DNA of 26,852 nt from NCBI RefSeq assembly GCF_024708915.1, contig NZ_JANJXQ010000009.1:1-26852 (forward strand), written 5' to 3'. Position numbers and translations under genes: made by a program. The notes below the pieces were generated by a model. That model was not told the origin of the DNA. It saw only the letters and a program-made list of their open reading frames with translations, and did no database searches. This document shows positions 1-9,268 of this stretch, in pieces (the stretch's first letter is position 1; each line of letters begins with the position of its first letter). This DNA comes from Thiobacillus sp. (lineage in GTDB: Bacteria > Pseudomonadota > Gammaproteobacteria > Burkholderiales > Thiobacillaceae).

Positions 1-2590
1 TTCGCCACCGGCGCGGTGCACCATGCGCTGATCGACGCCGGCCTGCGCTGCAACGCCAACATCGTGGTGGAAACCGGCAGCGTGCGCGACCCGCACCACT
101 ACGCCTGCCTGATCGGCTACGGCGCCACCGCGGTGTATCCGTACCTCGCCTACCAGGTGATCGGCGAATTCGTGAAGACCGGCGAGATCAAGCCCAACCT
201 TGGCAAGGCGCTGTGCAATTTCCGCAAGGGCATGGACAAGGGCCTCTACAAGGTGCTCTCCAAGATGGGCATTTCACTGGTGGCGAGCTACCGCGGCGCC
301 CAGCTGTTCGAGGGCGTGGGCCTGCACGAGGATGTCGTCAAGCTGTGCCTGACGGGTACGGTGTCGCGCATTTCCGGCGCCAACTTCGACGACTTCGTGT
401 CCGACCAGAAATCGTTGCACCGCGCGGCGTTCAACCCGCTACGCCCACTGACCGCCGGCGGCCTCCTGAAATTCATGTTCGGCGAGGAATACCACGCCTA
501 CAACCCGGACGTGGTGCAGCAGCTGCAGAAGGCCGTGAAGACCGGCGACTACGCCGAATTCAAAAAGTACTCCGAGATCGTCGACCGCCGCCCGGTAGCC
601 ATGCTGCGCGATCTGATGCAGTTGAAGACCGGTGCGGAGCACGGCATCCAGCCCATTCCGCTGGACGAAGTCGAGCCGCTGGAGTCCATCCTCAAGCGTT
701 TCGACTCTGCCGGCATGTCGCTCGGCGCCTTGTCGCCTGAAGCGCACGAAGCGCTGGCCGAAGGCATGAACCGCATCGGCGGCCGCTCCAACTCGGGCGA
801 AGGCGGCGAAGACCCCAAGCGCTACGGCACGGTCAAGACCTCCAGGATCAAGCAGGTCGCGTCCGGCCGCTTCGGCGTCACCGCAACCTACCTGGTCAAT
901 GCCGAGGTGCTGCAGATCAAGATGGCCCAGGGCGCCAAGCCCGGCGAAGGCGGCCAGCTGCCGGGCGACAAGGTGTCGCCGCTGATCGCGTCCTTACGCC
1001 ACTGCAAGCCCGGCACGCCGCTGATCTCTCCGCCGCCGCATCACGACATTTATTCGATCGAAGACCTGGCGCAGCTGATTTTCGACCTGAAGCAGGTCAA
1101 CCCGGAAGCGCTGGTGTCGGTGAAGCTGGTCGCCGAACCCGGCGTCGGCACCATCGCGGCGGGCGTGGCCAAGGCCTACGCCGACCTCATCACCATTTCC
1201 GGCTACGACGGCGGCACCGGCGCGAGCCCGCTCTCGTCGGTCAAATACGCCGGCACGCCGTGGGAACTCGGCTTGAGCGAGGCGCAGCAGGTGCTGCGTG
1301 CCAACGGCCTGCGCGGACGGGTGCGCGTGCAGACCGACGGCGGTCTGAAGACCGGGCTGGACGTCGTCAAGGCGGCGATTCTCGGTGCCGAGTCGTTCGG
1401 CTTCGGCACCGGCCCGATGGTCGCGCTGGGCTGCAAATTCCTGCGTATCTGCCATCTGAACAACTGCCCCACCGGCATCGCCACGCAGAACGACACGCTG
1501 CGCCGCGATCATTTCATCGGCCTGCCCGAGATGGTGGTCAACTACTTCAAGTTCGTCGCCGAGGAAACACGCGAACTGATGGCATCCCTGGGCATCAGGA
1601 AGCTGACCGACCTGATCGGCCGCACCGACCTGCTCGATGTGAGCGCAGGCGACACGCCGCGCCAGGGCCGGCTCAAGCTCGACGCGCTGCTCTCGCAGGG
1701 CGGTATCCCGGTCGACGCGCCGCGCTTCGCGCAGCAGGAACGCAACCCCTCGTTCGACAAGGGCGAACTGGCCGAGCGGATGGTGGCCGACGCGCTGGCC
1801 GCGATCAAGGCCGGTACTCCGATCGAACTCGGCTATGACGTGCACAACGTCAACCGCTCGATCGGCGCCCGCCTGTCGGGCGAAATCGCCAGGGCGCACG
1901 GCAGCCAAGGGCTGCCGGACGACACCCTCCGCATCCGGCTCACCGGCTCGGCCGGCCAGAGCCTCGGCGTGTGGAACCACAAGGGCCTGACGATCACGCT
2001 GGAAGGCGACGCCAACGACTACGTCGGCAAGGGCATGGGCGGCGGCCGCCTGGTGATCTTCCCGCCGAAGGCCGCGACCTTCGACGCGCACCGCAACACC
2101 TTGATCGGCAACACCTGCCTGTACGGCGCCACCGGCGGCGAACTCTACGCCGCGGGCATGGGCGGCGAGCGCTTCGGCGTGCGCAACTCCGGCGCGCTGG
2201 CGGTGGTGGAAGGCATCGGCGACCACGGCTGCGAATACATGACCGGCGGCACCGTCGTCGTGCTCGGCGACACCGGCCTCAACTTCGGCGCCGGCATGTC
2301 GGGCGGCATGGCCTTCGTGGTCGACCACGCGGGCGACTTCGTGTCGAAGACCAACAAGGAAATGGTCGAGCTGACGCGCATCACCAGCGTCGAGACCGAG
2401 CCTTACCGGATCTTCCTCAAGGCGCAGGTCGAACGCCATCTGGCGCTCACCGGCAGCGCCCGCGCCAAGGCGCTGCTGGCCGACTTCGACGCCACCTTGT
2501 CGCGCGTCTGGCTGGTCAAACCGAAGCGGATTTCGATTGAAGACCTGGTCGAGGATATTCCCGGCCAGACACGTGAAGTATTGGAAGCTT

Positions 2591-2592
<2 letters not shown>
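1..2592 (+). CDS. gltB: glutamate synthase (NADPH) large subunit, 3' part
   Basis: This is the C-terminal part (863 residues) of the large subunit of glutamate synthase, which makes glutamate from glutamine and 2-oxoglutarate. The frame is open from base 1, so the start lies outside the window. Visible features are the FMN/synthase-domain motifs [16 protein letters not shown] and [12 protein letters not shown], and the 3Fe-4S cysteine set C-x5-C-x4-C in [17 protein letters not shown]. The C-terminal GXGXG structural domain (about residues 615-800) contains [14 protein letters not shown] and [11 protein letters not shown]. The stop is TGA at 2590-2592; its G and A are also the first two bases of the inverted-repeat element that follows. 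gltD lies downstream on the same strand. The family call is certain; only the missing 5' end limits it. Confidence 0.97.
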
Positions 2593-4326
<1,734 letters not shown>

Positions 4327-4333
4327 ATCCGCC

Positions 4334-4370
4334 GCATGCGCGATGGCGGCCGCCCTGCCATCGCGCATGC
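4334..4370 (+). terminator. strong hairpin downstream of gltD
   Basis: A perfect 14-bp stem pairs 4334-4347 (GCATGCGCGATGGC) with 4357-4370 around a 9-nt loop, 8 bases after the gltD stop. No T-run follows, so it may be a weak or Rho-assisted terminator or an mRNA-stabilising hairpin. It separates gltBD from the kinase operon. Confidence 0.55.
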
Positions 4371-4413
4371 CCAATCGGGGTATGCTGCGCTTTTGCCGCC
4401 GATCGCCGTCCGG

Positions 4414-5847
4414 ATGCTTCCTGGCCCTTATTACCCCCGCTCGTTCACCATCCTGGTTATCGTCGCCATGGGCGTGCTGATCGTGCCGCTGGCGAGCGGC
4501 CTGATCAACGCGGTGCACGTGTTGCAGGGCGTGGCCGACACCCAGCGCCAGTTCACCCGCAACAGCCTCGCCGTCACGCGCGACGTGCGGCAGATCGTCG
4601 AATCGGTCAGCCAGCTGCAGCGCGCCGCCGGACAATACCATCTGCTGCAGGACGCCGAGTTCGGCCCCGCCCTGCAAACACGTTTCAACGAACTGCAGGC
4701 CCAACTGGCGCAACTCGATACGCAACTCGTCGACGCCGCGTCGCGCGCCACGCTGGCCGCGCTGCGGACACGCAGCCGGACGCTGTATCGCCAGCTGCAG
4801 CCGGGGGCGTTTCTCGACAGCACCCGCTTCCATGCGCTCGGCCCCGCCTTCGATGCGCTGCATGCCAGCACGCGAACGCTGCTTGTCCAGGCCGATGCCG
4901 CAGTGCAGCACGAACTGCAGGCGCTGGAAACGACGGTGCAGACCACCCGGCAGCGGCTGATCGTGCTGGCGCTGGCGCTGATTCCGCTGACGCTGCTGCT
5001 GGCCGCGGTGTTTTCCTGGATGATCAACCGCCCGATCAAGCAGCTCAAGGCCTCGATCCAGCAGCTCGGCCGGGCCGACCTCTCCGCGTTGCCGGCGATC
5101 AGCGGACCGCAGGACATCGTCGAACTGGGACGCGAGGTCGACTGGCTGCGTCAGCGCCTGCAGGCGCTGGAAGAGCAGAAGCTGCGCTTCCTGCGCCACG
5201 TTTCGCACGAGCTGAAAACCCCGCTTGCCTCGCTGCGCGAGGGCGTGGCGCTGCTGGGCGACGAACTCGCGGGCAGCCTCAATCCGCGCCAGCGCAGCAT
5301 CGTCGGCATCATGGACAGCGGCAGCCGCGAGCTGCAGAAGCGCATCGAAGACCTGATCCGCTACGCCGGCATGATGCGCGACGCCACCCTGCCGCCCGCC
5401 GTCCCGCACGCGCTGGCCGATGCGCTCGCCAGCGTGCTGGCGCGGCAGCGGCTAGCACTCGACGCGCGCGGGATCCGGGTCGAGACCCAGTTGACCGCTG
5501 CCGCGGTGCGCGCCGATCGCAATCAACTGGAAACCGTGCTCGACAATCTGTTGTCCAATGCGATCAAATTCAGCCCCGAGGGCGGACGCATCCTGGTGAA
5601 AAGCGCGCCCGCCGATGGCGCCGTCGCAGTCTGGGTGTGCGACCAGGGCGAGGGCATCCCGCAGGCCGAGCGCAGCCGCATTTTCGAGCCGTTTTTTCAG
5701 GGCGCGCGCCAGCCTGCCAGCACGATCAAGGGCAGCGGACTGGGGCTGTCGATCGTGCGCGAATACCTGCTGGCCGCCGGCGGCGGCATCGAGGTGATCG
5801 ATTGCCCGCCGTGGTCGACCTGCTTTAAATTAACCTGGCCCGCTTAA
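4414..5847 (+). CDS. glrK: sensor histidine kinase, GlrK/QseE type
   Basis: This 477-residue inner-membrane histidine kinase has TM1 at about residues 11-34, a periplasmic helical region, and TM2 at about 181-205 ending in the HAMP start NRPIKQLKASI. The DHp H-box is FLRHVSHELKTPLASLREG with the phospho-accepting H265. ATPase motifs are the N box LDNLLSNAIKFSPEGG, G1 CDQGEGIP, F box FEPFF and G2 GSGLGLSIV. The next two genes are a small lipoprotein and a sigma-54 response regulator. That is the glrK-qseG-glrR (qseE-qseG-qseF) order of enterobacteria, where the system senses envelope and lipid stress. The ATG at 4414 (MLPGPYYPRSF) was chosen because it places TM1 near the N terminus; an in-frame ATG at 4336 lies within the upstream hairpin. 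The kinase call is certain; the GlrK orthology rests on context. Confidence 0.85.
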   Translation: MLPGPYYPRSFTILVIVAMGVLIVPLASGLINAVHVLQGVADTQRQFTRNSLAVTRDVRQIVESVSQLQRAAGQYHLLQDAEFGPALQTRFNELQAQLAQLDTQLVDAASRATLAALRTRSRTLYRQLQPGAFLDSTRFHALGPAFDALHASTRTLLVQADAAVQHELQALETTVQTTRQRLIVLALALIPLTLLLAAVFSWMINRPIKQLKASIQQLGRADLSALPAISGPQDIVELGREVDWLRQRLQALEEQKLRFLRHVSHELKTPLASLREGVALLGDELAGSLNPRQRSIVGIMDSGSRELQKRIEDLIRYAGMMRDATLPPAVPHALADALASVLARQRLALDARGIRVETQLTAAAVRADRNQLETVLDNLLSNAIKFSPEGGRILVKSAPADGAVAVWVCDQGEGIPQAERSRIFEPFFQGARQPASTIKGSGLGLSIVREYLLAAGGGIEVIDCPPWSTCFKLTWPA

Positions 5848-5864
5848 CTGGCCCTTGCCCCGCG

Positions 5865-6341
5865 ATGACGCTTAAATCACTTCTTCTTGCCGGCCTGCTG
5901 CTGACATTGAATGCCTGTGTCACGCTGCCCGCCCCCGAGCGTCCGGCCGCCCGCGCCAGCCAGACGGAATCGGGCGGAGCGGCATTATTGGGCGAACTGG
6001 CGCGGGTGGCGGCGCTGTCTGCCGAGCAGCGGCGGCGCGAACTGGCCGAACTGGAAGGCGAACGCCGCCTCGACGACGCCCGGCGCTTTCAGCTGGCCGC
6101 CCTGCTGGAACGCGAGGACGGCGTGGAGGCGCTCGAACGCAGCCTCAAAATCCTCGGCGCGCTCAGCGAAGCCGATCCGCGCGCGCAGTCGCTGCTCGAT
6201 CTGATGAAAAAATCGCTCAGGGCGCGCATCGAACTCAGGCAGCAGACTGCGCGCACGCAGGAATTGCAGGACAAGCTGGAACAGATCAAGGCGCTGGAAA
6301 AATCCCTGCAACAGCGCACCATTCCCGCCAAAACGCCATGA
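5865..6341 (+). CDS. qseG: small lipoprotein, QseG-like partner of the kinase
   Basis: This 158-residue protein has a classic lipoprotein signal, MTLKSLLLAGLLLTLNAC, with the lipobox cysteine at 18. The rest is polar and strongly helical, with a coiled-coil-like C terminus (QTARTQELQDKLEQIKALEK). It lies 17 nt after the kinase gene, and its TGA overlaps the ATG of the following response regulator (ATGA), so the three genes are surely co-transcribed. Its position matches QseG, the outer-membrane lipoprotein that binds and activates QseE/GlrK in enterobacteria. It is shorter than my recollection of the E. coli protein (about 237 residues), and no sequence motif proves orthology. The name is therefore a context-based inference, while the lipoprotein prediction is strong. 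Confidence 0.7.
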   Translation: MTLKSLLLAGLLLTLNACVTLPAPERPAARASQTESGGAALLGELARVAALSAEQRRRELAELEGERRLDDARRFQLAALLEREDGVEALERSLKILGALSEADPRAQSLLDLMKKSLRARIELRQQTARTQELQDKLEQIKALEKSLQQRTIPAKTP

Positions 6342-7690
6342 AAAGACCGGGCATTCTGCTGGTGGACGACGACGCCGCGCTGCGTGAACTGATCACCCTG
6401 CGGCTGGAAGCCAATGGTTTCCGGGTCGAAGCGGTCGACAGCGGCGAGGCGGCGCTGGCGCAGCTGGCGCTGGCCCGGCCCGACGCCGTACTGACCGACA
6501 TGCAGATGGCCGGCATGGACGGCATGGCCCTGTTTCGCGCCATCCATGCGCGCGACCCGGCGCTGCCGGTGATCGTGCTGACCGCGCACGGCACCATCCC
6601 CGACGCGGTGGCCGCGACCCAGATGGGGCTGTTCGGCTACCTGACCAAGCCCTACGACGCCCCCACCCTGATCGACCTGCTGAAGCGCGCCACCCGGCTG
6701 ACCGGCAGCCGCGCCGATACGGGCGACGACGAATGGCGCAGCGAGATCGTCGCCGCCAGTCCGGCACTGGACACGCTGCTGGCCGAGGCCAGGCTGGCCG
6801 CGCAGAGCGAGGCCTCCTTGCTGATCCGCGGCGAATCGGGCACCGGCAAGGAACTGCTGGCGCGTGCCATCCACCGCGCCAGCCCGCGCCACGCCAAGCC
6901 GTTCGTCGCGATCAACTGCGGCGCGATTCCGGCCGAACTGCTCGAATCGGAACTGTTCGGCCATGTCAAAGGTGCCTTCACCGGGGCCGGGCGCGACCAT
7001 CCCGGGCTGTTCCTCAGCGCGCAGGGCGGCACCGTATTCCTCGACGAGATCGGCGACATGCCCGCGCCGCTGCAGGTCAAACTTCTGCGCGTGCTGCAGG
7101 AAGGCGAGGTGCGGCCGGTCGGCACAACCGAAACGCGCACGGTCGATGTCCGCATCCTGTCGGCCACCCACCGCGATCTGGAAGAGGCCATTGCCGGCGG
7201 CGAGTTTCGCGAAGACCTGTATTACCGCCTCAACGTGGTCAGCCTGACGCTGCCGCCGCTGCGCGAACGGCGCGAAGACATTCCTTTGCTGGCACAGCAT
7301 TTTCTGACTGTGCTGACGGAAAAATATCGCCGCCGCATTCACGGCCTTGCCCCCGACGCGCTGGAAATGCTGGTGGCAGCCGACTGGCCGGGCAACATCC
7401 GCCAGTTGCACAACGTGCTGGAGCAATGCTGTGCGCTGTGCACCACCGCCACCATCCCTGCCAGCCTGGTGTCACGCGCCCGGCGCGACAAGCCGGCCGA
7501 GATCCAGCCGCTGGCCGTGGCGCGCACGGCCTTCGAGCGCGATTACCTCATCACGCTGCTGAAACTCACGCAAGGTCAGGTCAGCGAAGTGGCGCGGCTG
7601 GCCGGCCGCAACCGCACCGAGGTCTATCGGCTGCTGCAACGCCACGGCCTCACTCCCGCACTGTTCCAGGATCGCGACGAAACCGGCTGA
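6338..7690 (+). CDS. glrR: sigma-54-dependent response regulator, GlrR/QseF type
   Basis: This 450-residue NtrC-family activator has a receiver domain at residues 1-120 with the acidic pocket D10-D12 and phospho-acceptor D54 (VLTDMQMAGMDG). The AAA+ domain, about residues 140-370, has Walker A GESGTGKE near 165-172 and the sigma-54-contacting GAFTGA loop at 212-217. It also has the motifs FLDEIGDMP and RDLEEAIAGGEFREDLYYRL. A Fis-type HTH lies at about 405-440 (LTQGQVSEVARLAGRNRTEVYRLLQRHG). The intact GAFTGA loop means it should open sigma-54 promoters. Two such promoters lie just downstream, at 7784 and 8257. It overlaps the lipoprotein gene by 4 nt. Its length matches the E. coli GlrR family (about 444 residues). 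Confidence 0.88.
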   Translation: MKRPGILLVDDDAALRELITLRLEANGFRVEAVDSGEAALAQLALARPDAVLTDMQMAGMDGMALFRAIHARDPALPVIVLTAHGTIPDAVAATQMGLFGYLTKPYDAPTLIDLLKRATRLTGSRADTGDDEWRSEIVAASPALDTLLAEARLAAQSEASLLIRGESGTGKELLARAIHRASPRHAKPFVAINCGAIPAELLESELFGHVKGAFTGAGRDHPGLFLSAQGGTVFLDEIGDMPAPLQVKLLRVLQEGEVRPVGTTETRTVDVRILSATHRDLEEAIAGGEFREDLYYRLNVVSLTLPPLRERREDIPLLAQHFLTVLTEKYRRRIHGLAPDALEMLVAADWPGNIRQLHNVLEQCCALCTTATIPASLVSRARRDKPAEIQPLAVARTAFERDYLITLLKLTQGQVSEVARLAGRNRTEVYRLLQRHGLTPALFQDRDETG

Positions 7691-7783
7691 ACGTCGGGCG
7701 CCGGCAACAGCAGATTTGCGCAGATGCCGCCATAGCACCCTGACAGGCGCGCAGGCATTTGATTCAAAAGCAGATTATTTATC

Positions 7784-7799
7784 TGGCACATCTTCTGCG
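7784..7799 (+). promoter_or_regulatory. sigma-54 (-24/-12) promoter upstream of the DUF1328 gene
   Basis: The sequence TGGCACATCTTCTGCG matches the TGGCACG-N4-TTGCW consensus, with GG at 7785-7786 and GC at 7797-7798, exactly the required 12-bp step. Start of transcription would be near 7810, about 40 nt before the ATG at 7852. The glrR gene, a sigma-54 activator, lies immediately upstream. Weak half-matches to TGTC-N10-GACA (6 of 8) occur at 7661-7678 and 7692-7709. Confidence 0.65.
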
Positions 7800-7851
7800 T
7801 GGGGTGGATATCGCCTTTGTGCGCCTTCATCAACCCGGAAAGGAGAATGCC

Positions 7852-8019
7852 ATGTTCGGATGGGCCATTACGTTTTTGATCGTCGCCATCATCGCCGGCG
7901 TTTTTGGCTTTGCCGGCATGGCGGGTACGGCAGCCTGGATCGCCAAAGTGCTGTTCGCCGTTGGTCTGGTGATGTTTCTGGCATTGCTGGCCGCCGGCCG
8001 CCGGCCACCGACGCTGTAA
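7852..8019 (+). CDS. DUF1328 small membrane protein (YtjA-like)
   Basis: This 55-residue, very hydrophobic protein is predicted to span the inner membrane twice: [20 protein letters not shown], and a second segment ending [19 protein letters not shown]. The arrangement, length and the motif [12 protein letters not shown] are typical of the DUF1328/YtjA family, whose function is unknown. A strong Shine-Dalgarno sequence (AAGGAG at 7840-7845) fixes the ATG at 7852, although the frame is open upstream to 7759. It is a single-gene unit between the sigma-54 promoter at 7784 and the terminator at 8042, and is probably controlled by GlrR. Confidence 0.88.
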   Translation: MFGWAITFLIVAIIAGVFGFAGMAGTAAWIAKVLFAVGLVMFLALLAAGRRPPTL

Positions 8020-8041
8020 AACCTGCCGCACCGCATGACCC

Positions 8042-8062
8042 GGGAGCTTGGCTCCCTTTTTT
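8042..8062 (+). terminator. Rho-independent terminator of the DUF1328 gene
   Basis: The stem GGGAGC-TTG-GCTCCC (8042-8056) is followed directly by six T (8057-8062). It ends the DUF1328 transcript and insulates the next promoter. Confidence 0.9.
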
Positions 8063-8090
8063 GTGCGTCGTTCCATCATGCTCAGCCGGA

Positions 8091-8171
8091 TGTCGCTGAG
8101 CCCATACAAAATAATCAAATAAAAACAATGGCTTGATAAAAAGCACCCCTGTCTGTCGCCGACAGGAGACA
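8091..8171 (+). promoter_or_regulatory. two GlrR-like binding sites (TGTC-N10-GACA)
   Basis: Site 2 at 8154-8171 reads TGTCGCCGACAGGAGACA, an exact TGTC-N10-GACA, the pattern reported for enterobacterial GlrR at glmY. Site 1 at 8091-8108 is TGTC-N10-TACA (7 of 8 defined bases). Their centres are 63 bp apart, six turns of B-DNA, so they face the same way. They lie about 90-165 bp upstream of the sigma-54 promoter at 8257, a normal distance for enhancer sites of this regulator class. Confidence 0.55.
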
Positions 8172-8235
8172 AATCCGCCTGCCTTTCCCCGGACAGCCTG
8201 TTCGCCGGTTCCAGCATGATTTTCTAGCCCTATGA

Positions 8236-8249
8236 TTTCATTAATGAAA
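8236..8249. promoter_or_regulatory. 14-bp perfect palindrome next to the sigma-54 promoter
   Basis: TTTCATTAATGAAA is its own reverse complement and ends 7 bp before the -24 element at 8257. It could be an operator for a further dimeric regulator or simply part of an AT-rich bend. No factor is known to me for it. The rest of the 307-bp gap 8020-8326 holds the terminator, the GlrR-like sites and the promoter, with no gene visible. Confidence 0.4.
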
Positions 8250-8256
8250 ACACGGC

Positions 8257-8272
8257 TGGCACGGTTGTCGCT
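8257..8272 (+). promoter_or_regulatory. sigma-54 (-24/-12) promoter of the EF-hand/BON gene
   Basis: TGGCACGGTTGTCGCT matches TGGCACG-N4-TTGCW at every defined base except one (TTGC read as TCGC). GG is at 8258-8259 and GC at 8270-8271, the exact 12-bp step. Transcription would start near 8283, about 45 nt before the ATG at 8327. Confidence 0.72.
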
Positions 8273-8326
8273 GGATAGCGGCTTGAGTGCACCTGCATTC
8301 AGATCGACTCATTACAGGAGATAGAC

Positions 8327-8812
8327 ATGAAATCCTTTGATCCGCGCTTCCTCGATTTCACCCTTGCCGGCGTGCTCAGCGTCTGCGTCGCTGCGCCGGC
8401 CCTGGCCGCACCGGCAGCGCCCGACTTCAAGACGTATGACAGCAATGGCGACGGCACCGTCAGCCTGGAAGAATTCCAGGCTCAAGGCGGCCAGGAACAG
8501 GCTTTCCGCGCAGGCGACGCCAACCGCGACAACCGCCTGAGCAGCGACGAATTCACCCTGGCCAATGCCAACAATGACCGCAACAAGGCCGGCAAATATG
8601 TCGATGACGCCTGGATCACCGCCAAGGTCAAGGCGCTGCTGCTGAAGGACGAAGGCGTGAAAGGTCTCAACGTCAACGTGGCAACCAACAAGGGCACGGT
8701 CCAGCTGTCCGGCTGGGTGAAAGACGAGGCGCAAATCGCCCAGGCCGAAAAAATCACGCGCAGCGTCGAAGGCGTGAAAGACGTCAAGAACGGCCTGCAG
8801 GTCAAACCTTGA
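8327..8812 (+). CDS. periplasmic EF-hand and BON domain protein
   Basis: This 161-residue exported protein has a signal peptide at about residues 1-28 (VLSVCVAAPALA). Two calcium-binding EF-hand loops follow, D38-SNGDGTVSLE-E49 and D64-ANRDNRLSSD-E75, both with acidic residues at the liganding positions. A C-terminal BON domain (about 92-160) begins VDDAWITAKVKALLL and includes GTVQLSGWVKDEAQIAQAEK and VEGVKDVKNGLQV. BON domains (as in OsmY) are thought to bind phospholipid surfaces, so a calcium-responsive envelope-binding role is a fair inference but untested. A good Shine-Dalgarno sequence (CAGGAG at 8315-8320) supports the start. It follows a sigma-54 promoter with GlrR-like sites and is likely part of the envelope-stress response. 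Confidence 0.85.
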   Translation: MKSFDPRFLDFTLAGVLSVCVAAPALAAPAAPDFKTYDSNGDGTVSLEEFQAQGGQEQAFRAGDANRDNRLSSDEFTLANANNDRNKAGKYVDDAWITAKVKALLLKDEGVKGLNVNVATNKGTVQLSGWVKDEAQIAQAEKITRSVEGVKDVKNGLQVKP

Positions 8813-8886
8813 CCGACGACTGCGGGATCAGGCCGGCGGCGGGGTACGCCCGCAGCCGCTTATCCGATGGAACCAGGAGAACCGAC

Positions 8887-9219
8887 ATGCGCACGACCAT
8901 GCACCATCTCAACGACGAACACATGCAGCTGTATGAATGGAATGGGGCCGGAATCACATCCGCCATCCCGCCACGATCCAAACGCACCCATCCCTGGCAT
9001 GCCTCCTATAGCGTGCTGGCGGTACTGACCAGCCTGCTGATCCTGAACGGCTGCGACAACACCGACACGGCCGAACGGGCGGGCGAGCAGGTCGACCAGG
9101 CCGCACAGACGCTCAAGGAAAGGTCGGACCCGGTGATTAACGACGCCCCGGCGCCGGCTGAAGAAAGTGGACGCACGCCGGACGATGCCGGGGAGCGGCC
9201 CGGCATAACAACCGAGTAG
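8887..9219 (+). CDS. putative lipoprotein with long N-terminal extension, unknown function
   Basis: I do not recognise this 110-residue protein. A good Shine-Dalgarno sequence (AGGAGA at 8875-8880) points to the ATG at 8887. The first 40 residues are polar and His-rich, followed by a hydrophobic stretch (VLAVLTSLLILNGC, about 43-56) that ends in a perfect lipobox, LNGC. The tail is short and acidic, with an amphipathic segment (AGEQVDQAAQTLKERSDP) and Pro/Glu-rich ends. A lipoprotein signal this far from the start is unusual. Either it is a type II membrane anchor, or the annotated start is too early, or an unrelated leader has been joined to a small entericidin-like lipoprotein. It lies 74 nt after the BON gene and may share its transcript. 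Confidence 0.6.
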   Translation: MRTTMHHLNDEHMQLYEWNGAGITSAIPPRSKRTHPWHASYSVLAVLTSLLILNGCDNTDTAERAGEQVDQAAQTLKERSDPVINDAPAPAEESGRTPDDAGERPGITTE

Positions 9220-9220
9220 T

Positions 9221-9256
9221 GCGGCCAGCACGCCGGCTGCCCGGCGTGCTGGCCGC
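9221..9256. terminator. bidirectional terminator hairpin
   Basis: A perfect 16-bp stem pairs 9221-9236 (GCGGCCAGCACGCCGG) with 9241-9256 around a 4-nt loop. It sits between the convergent lipoprotein gene and the outer-membrane transporter gene. No T-run is present on either side. Confidence 0.75.
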
Positions 9257-9268
9257 CCGGCTCGCCGA

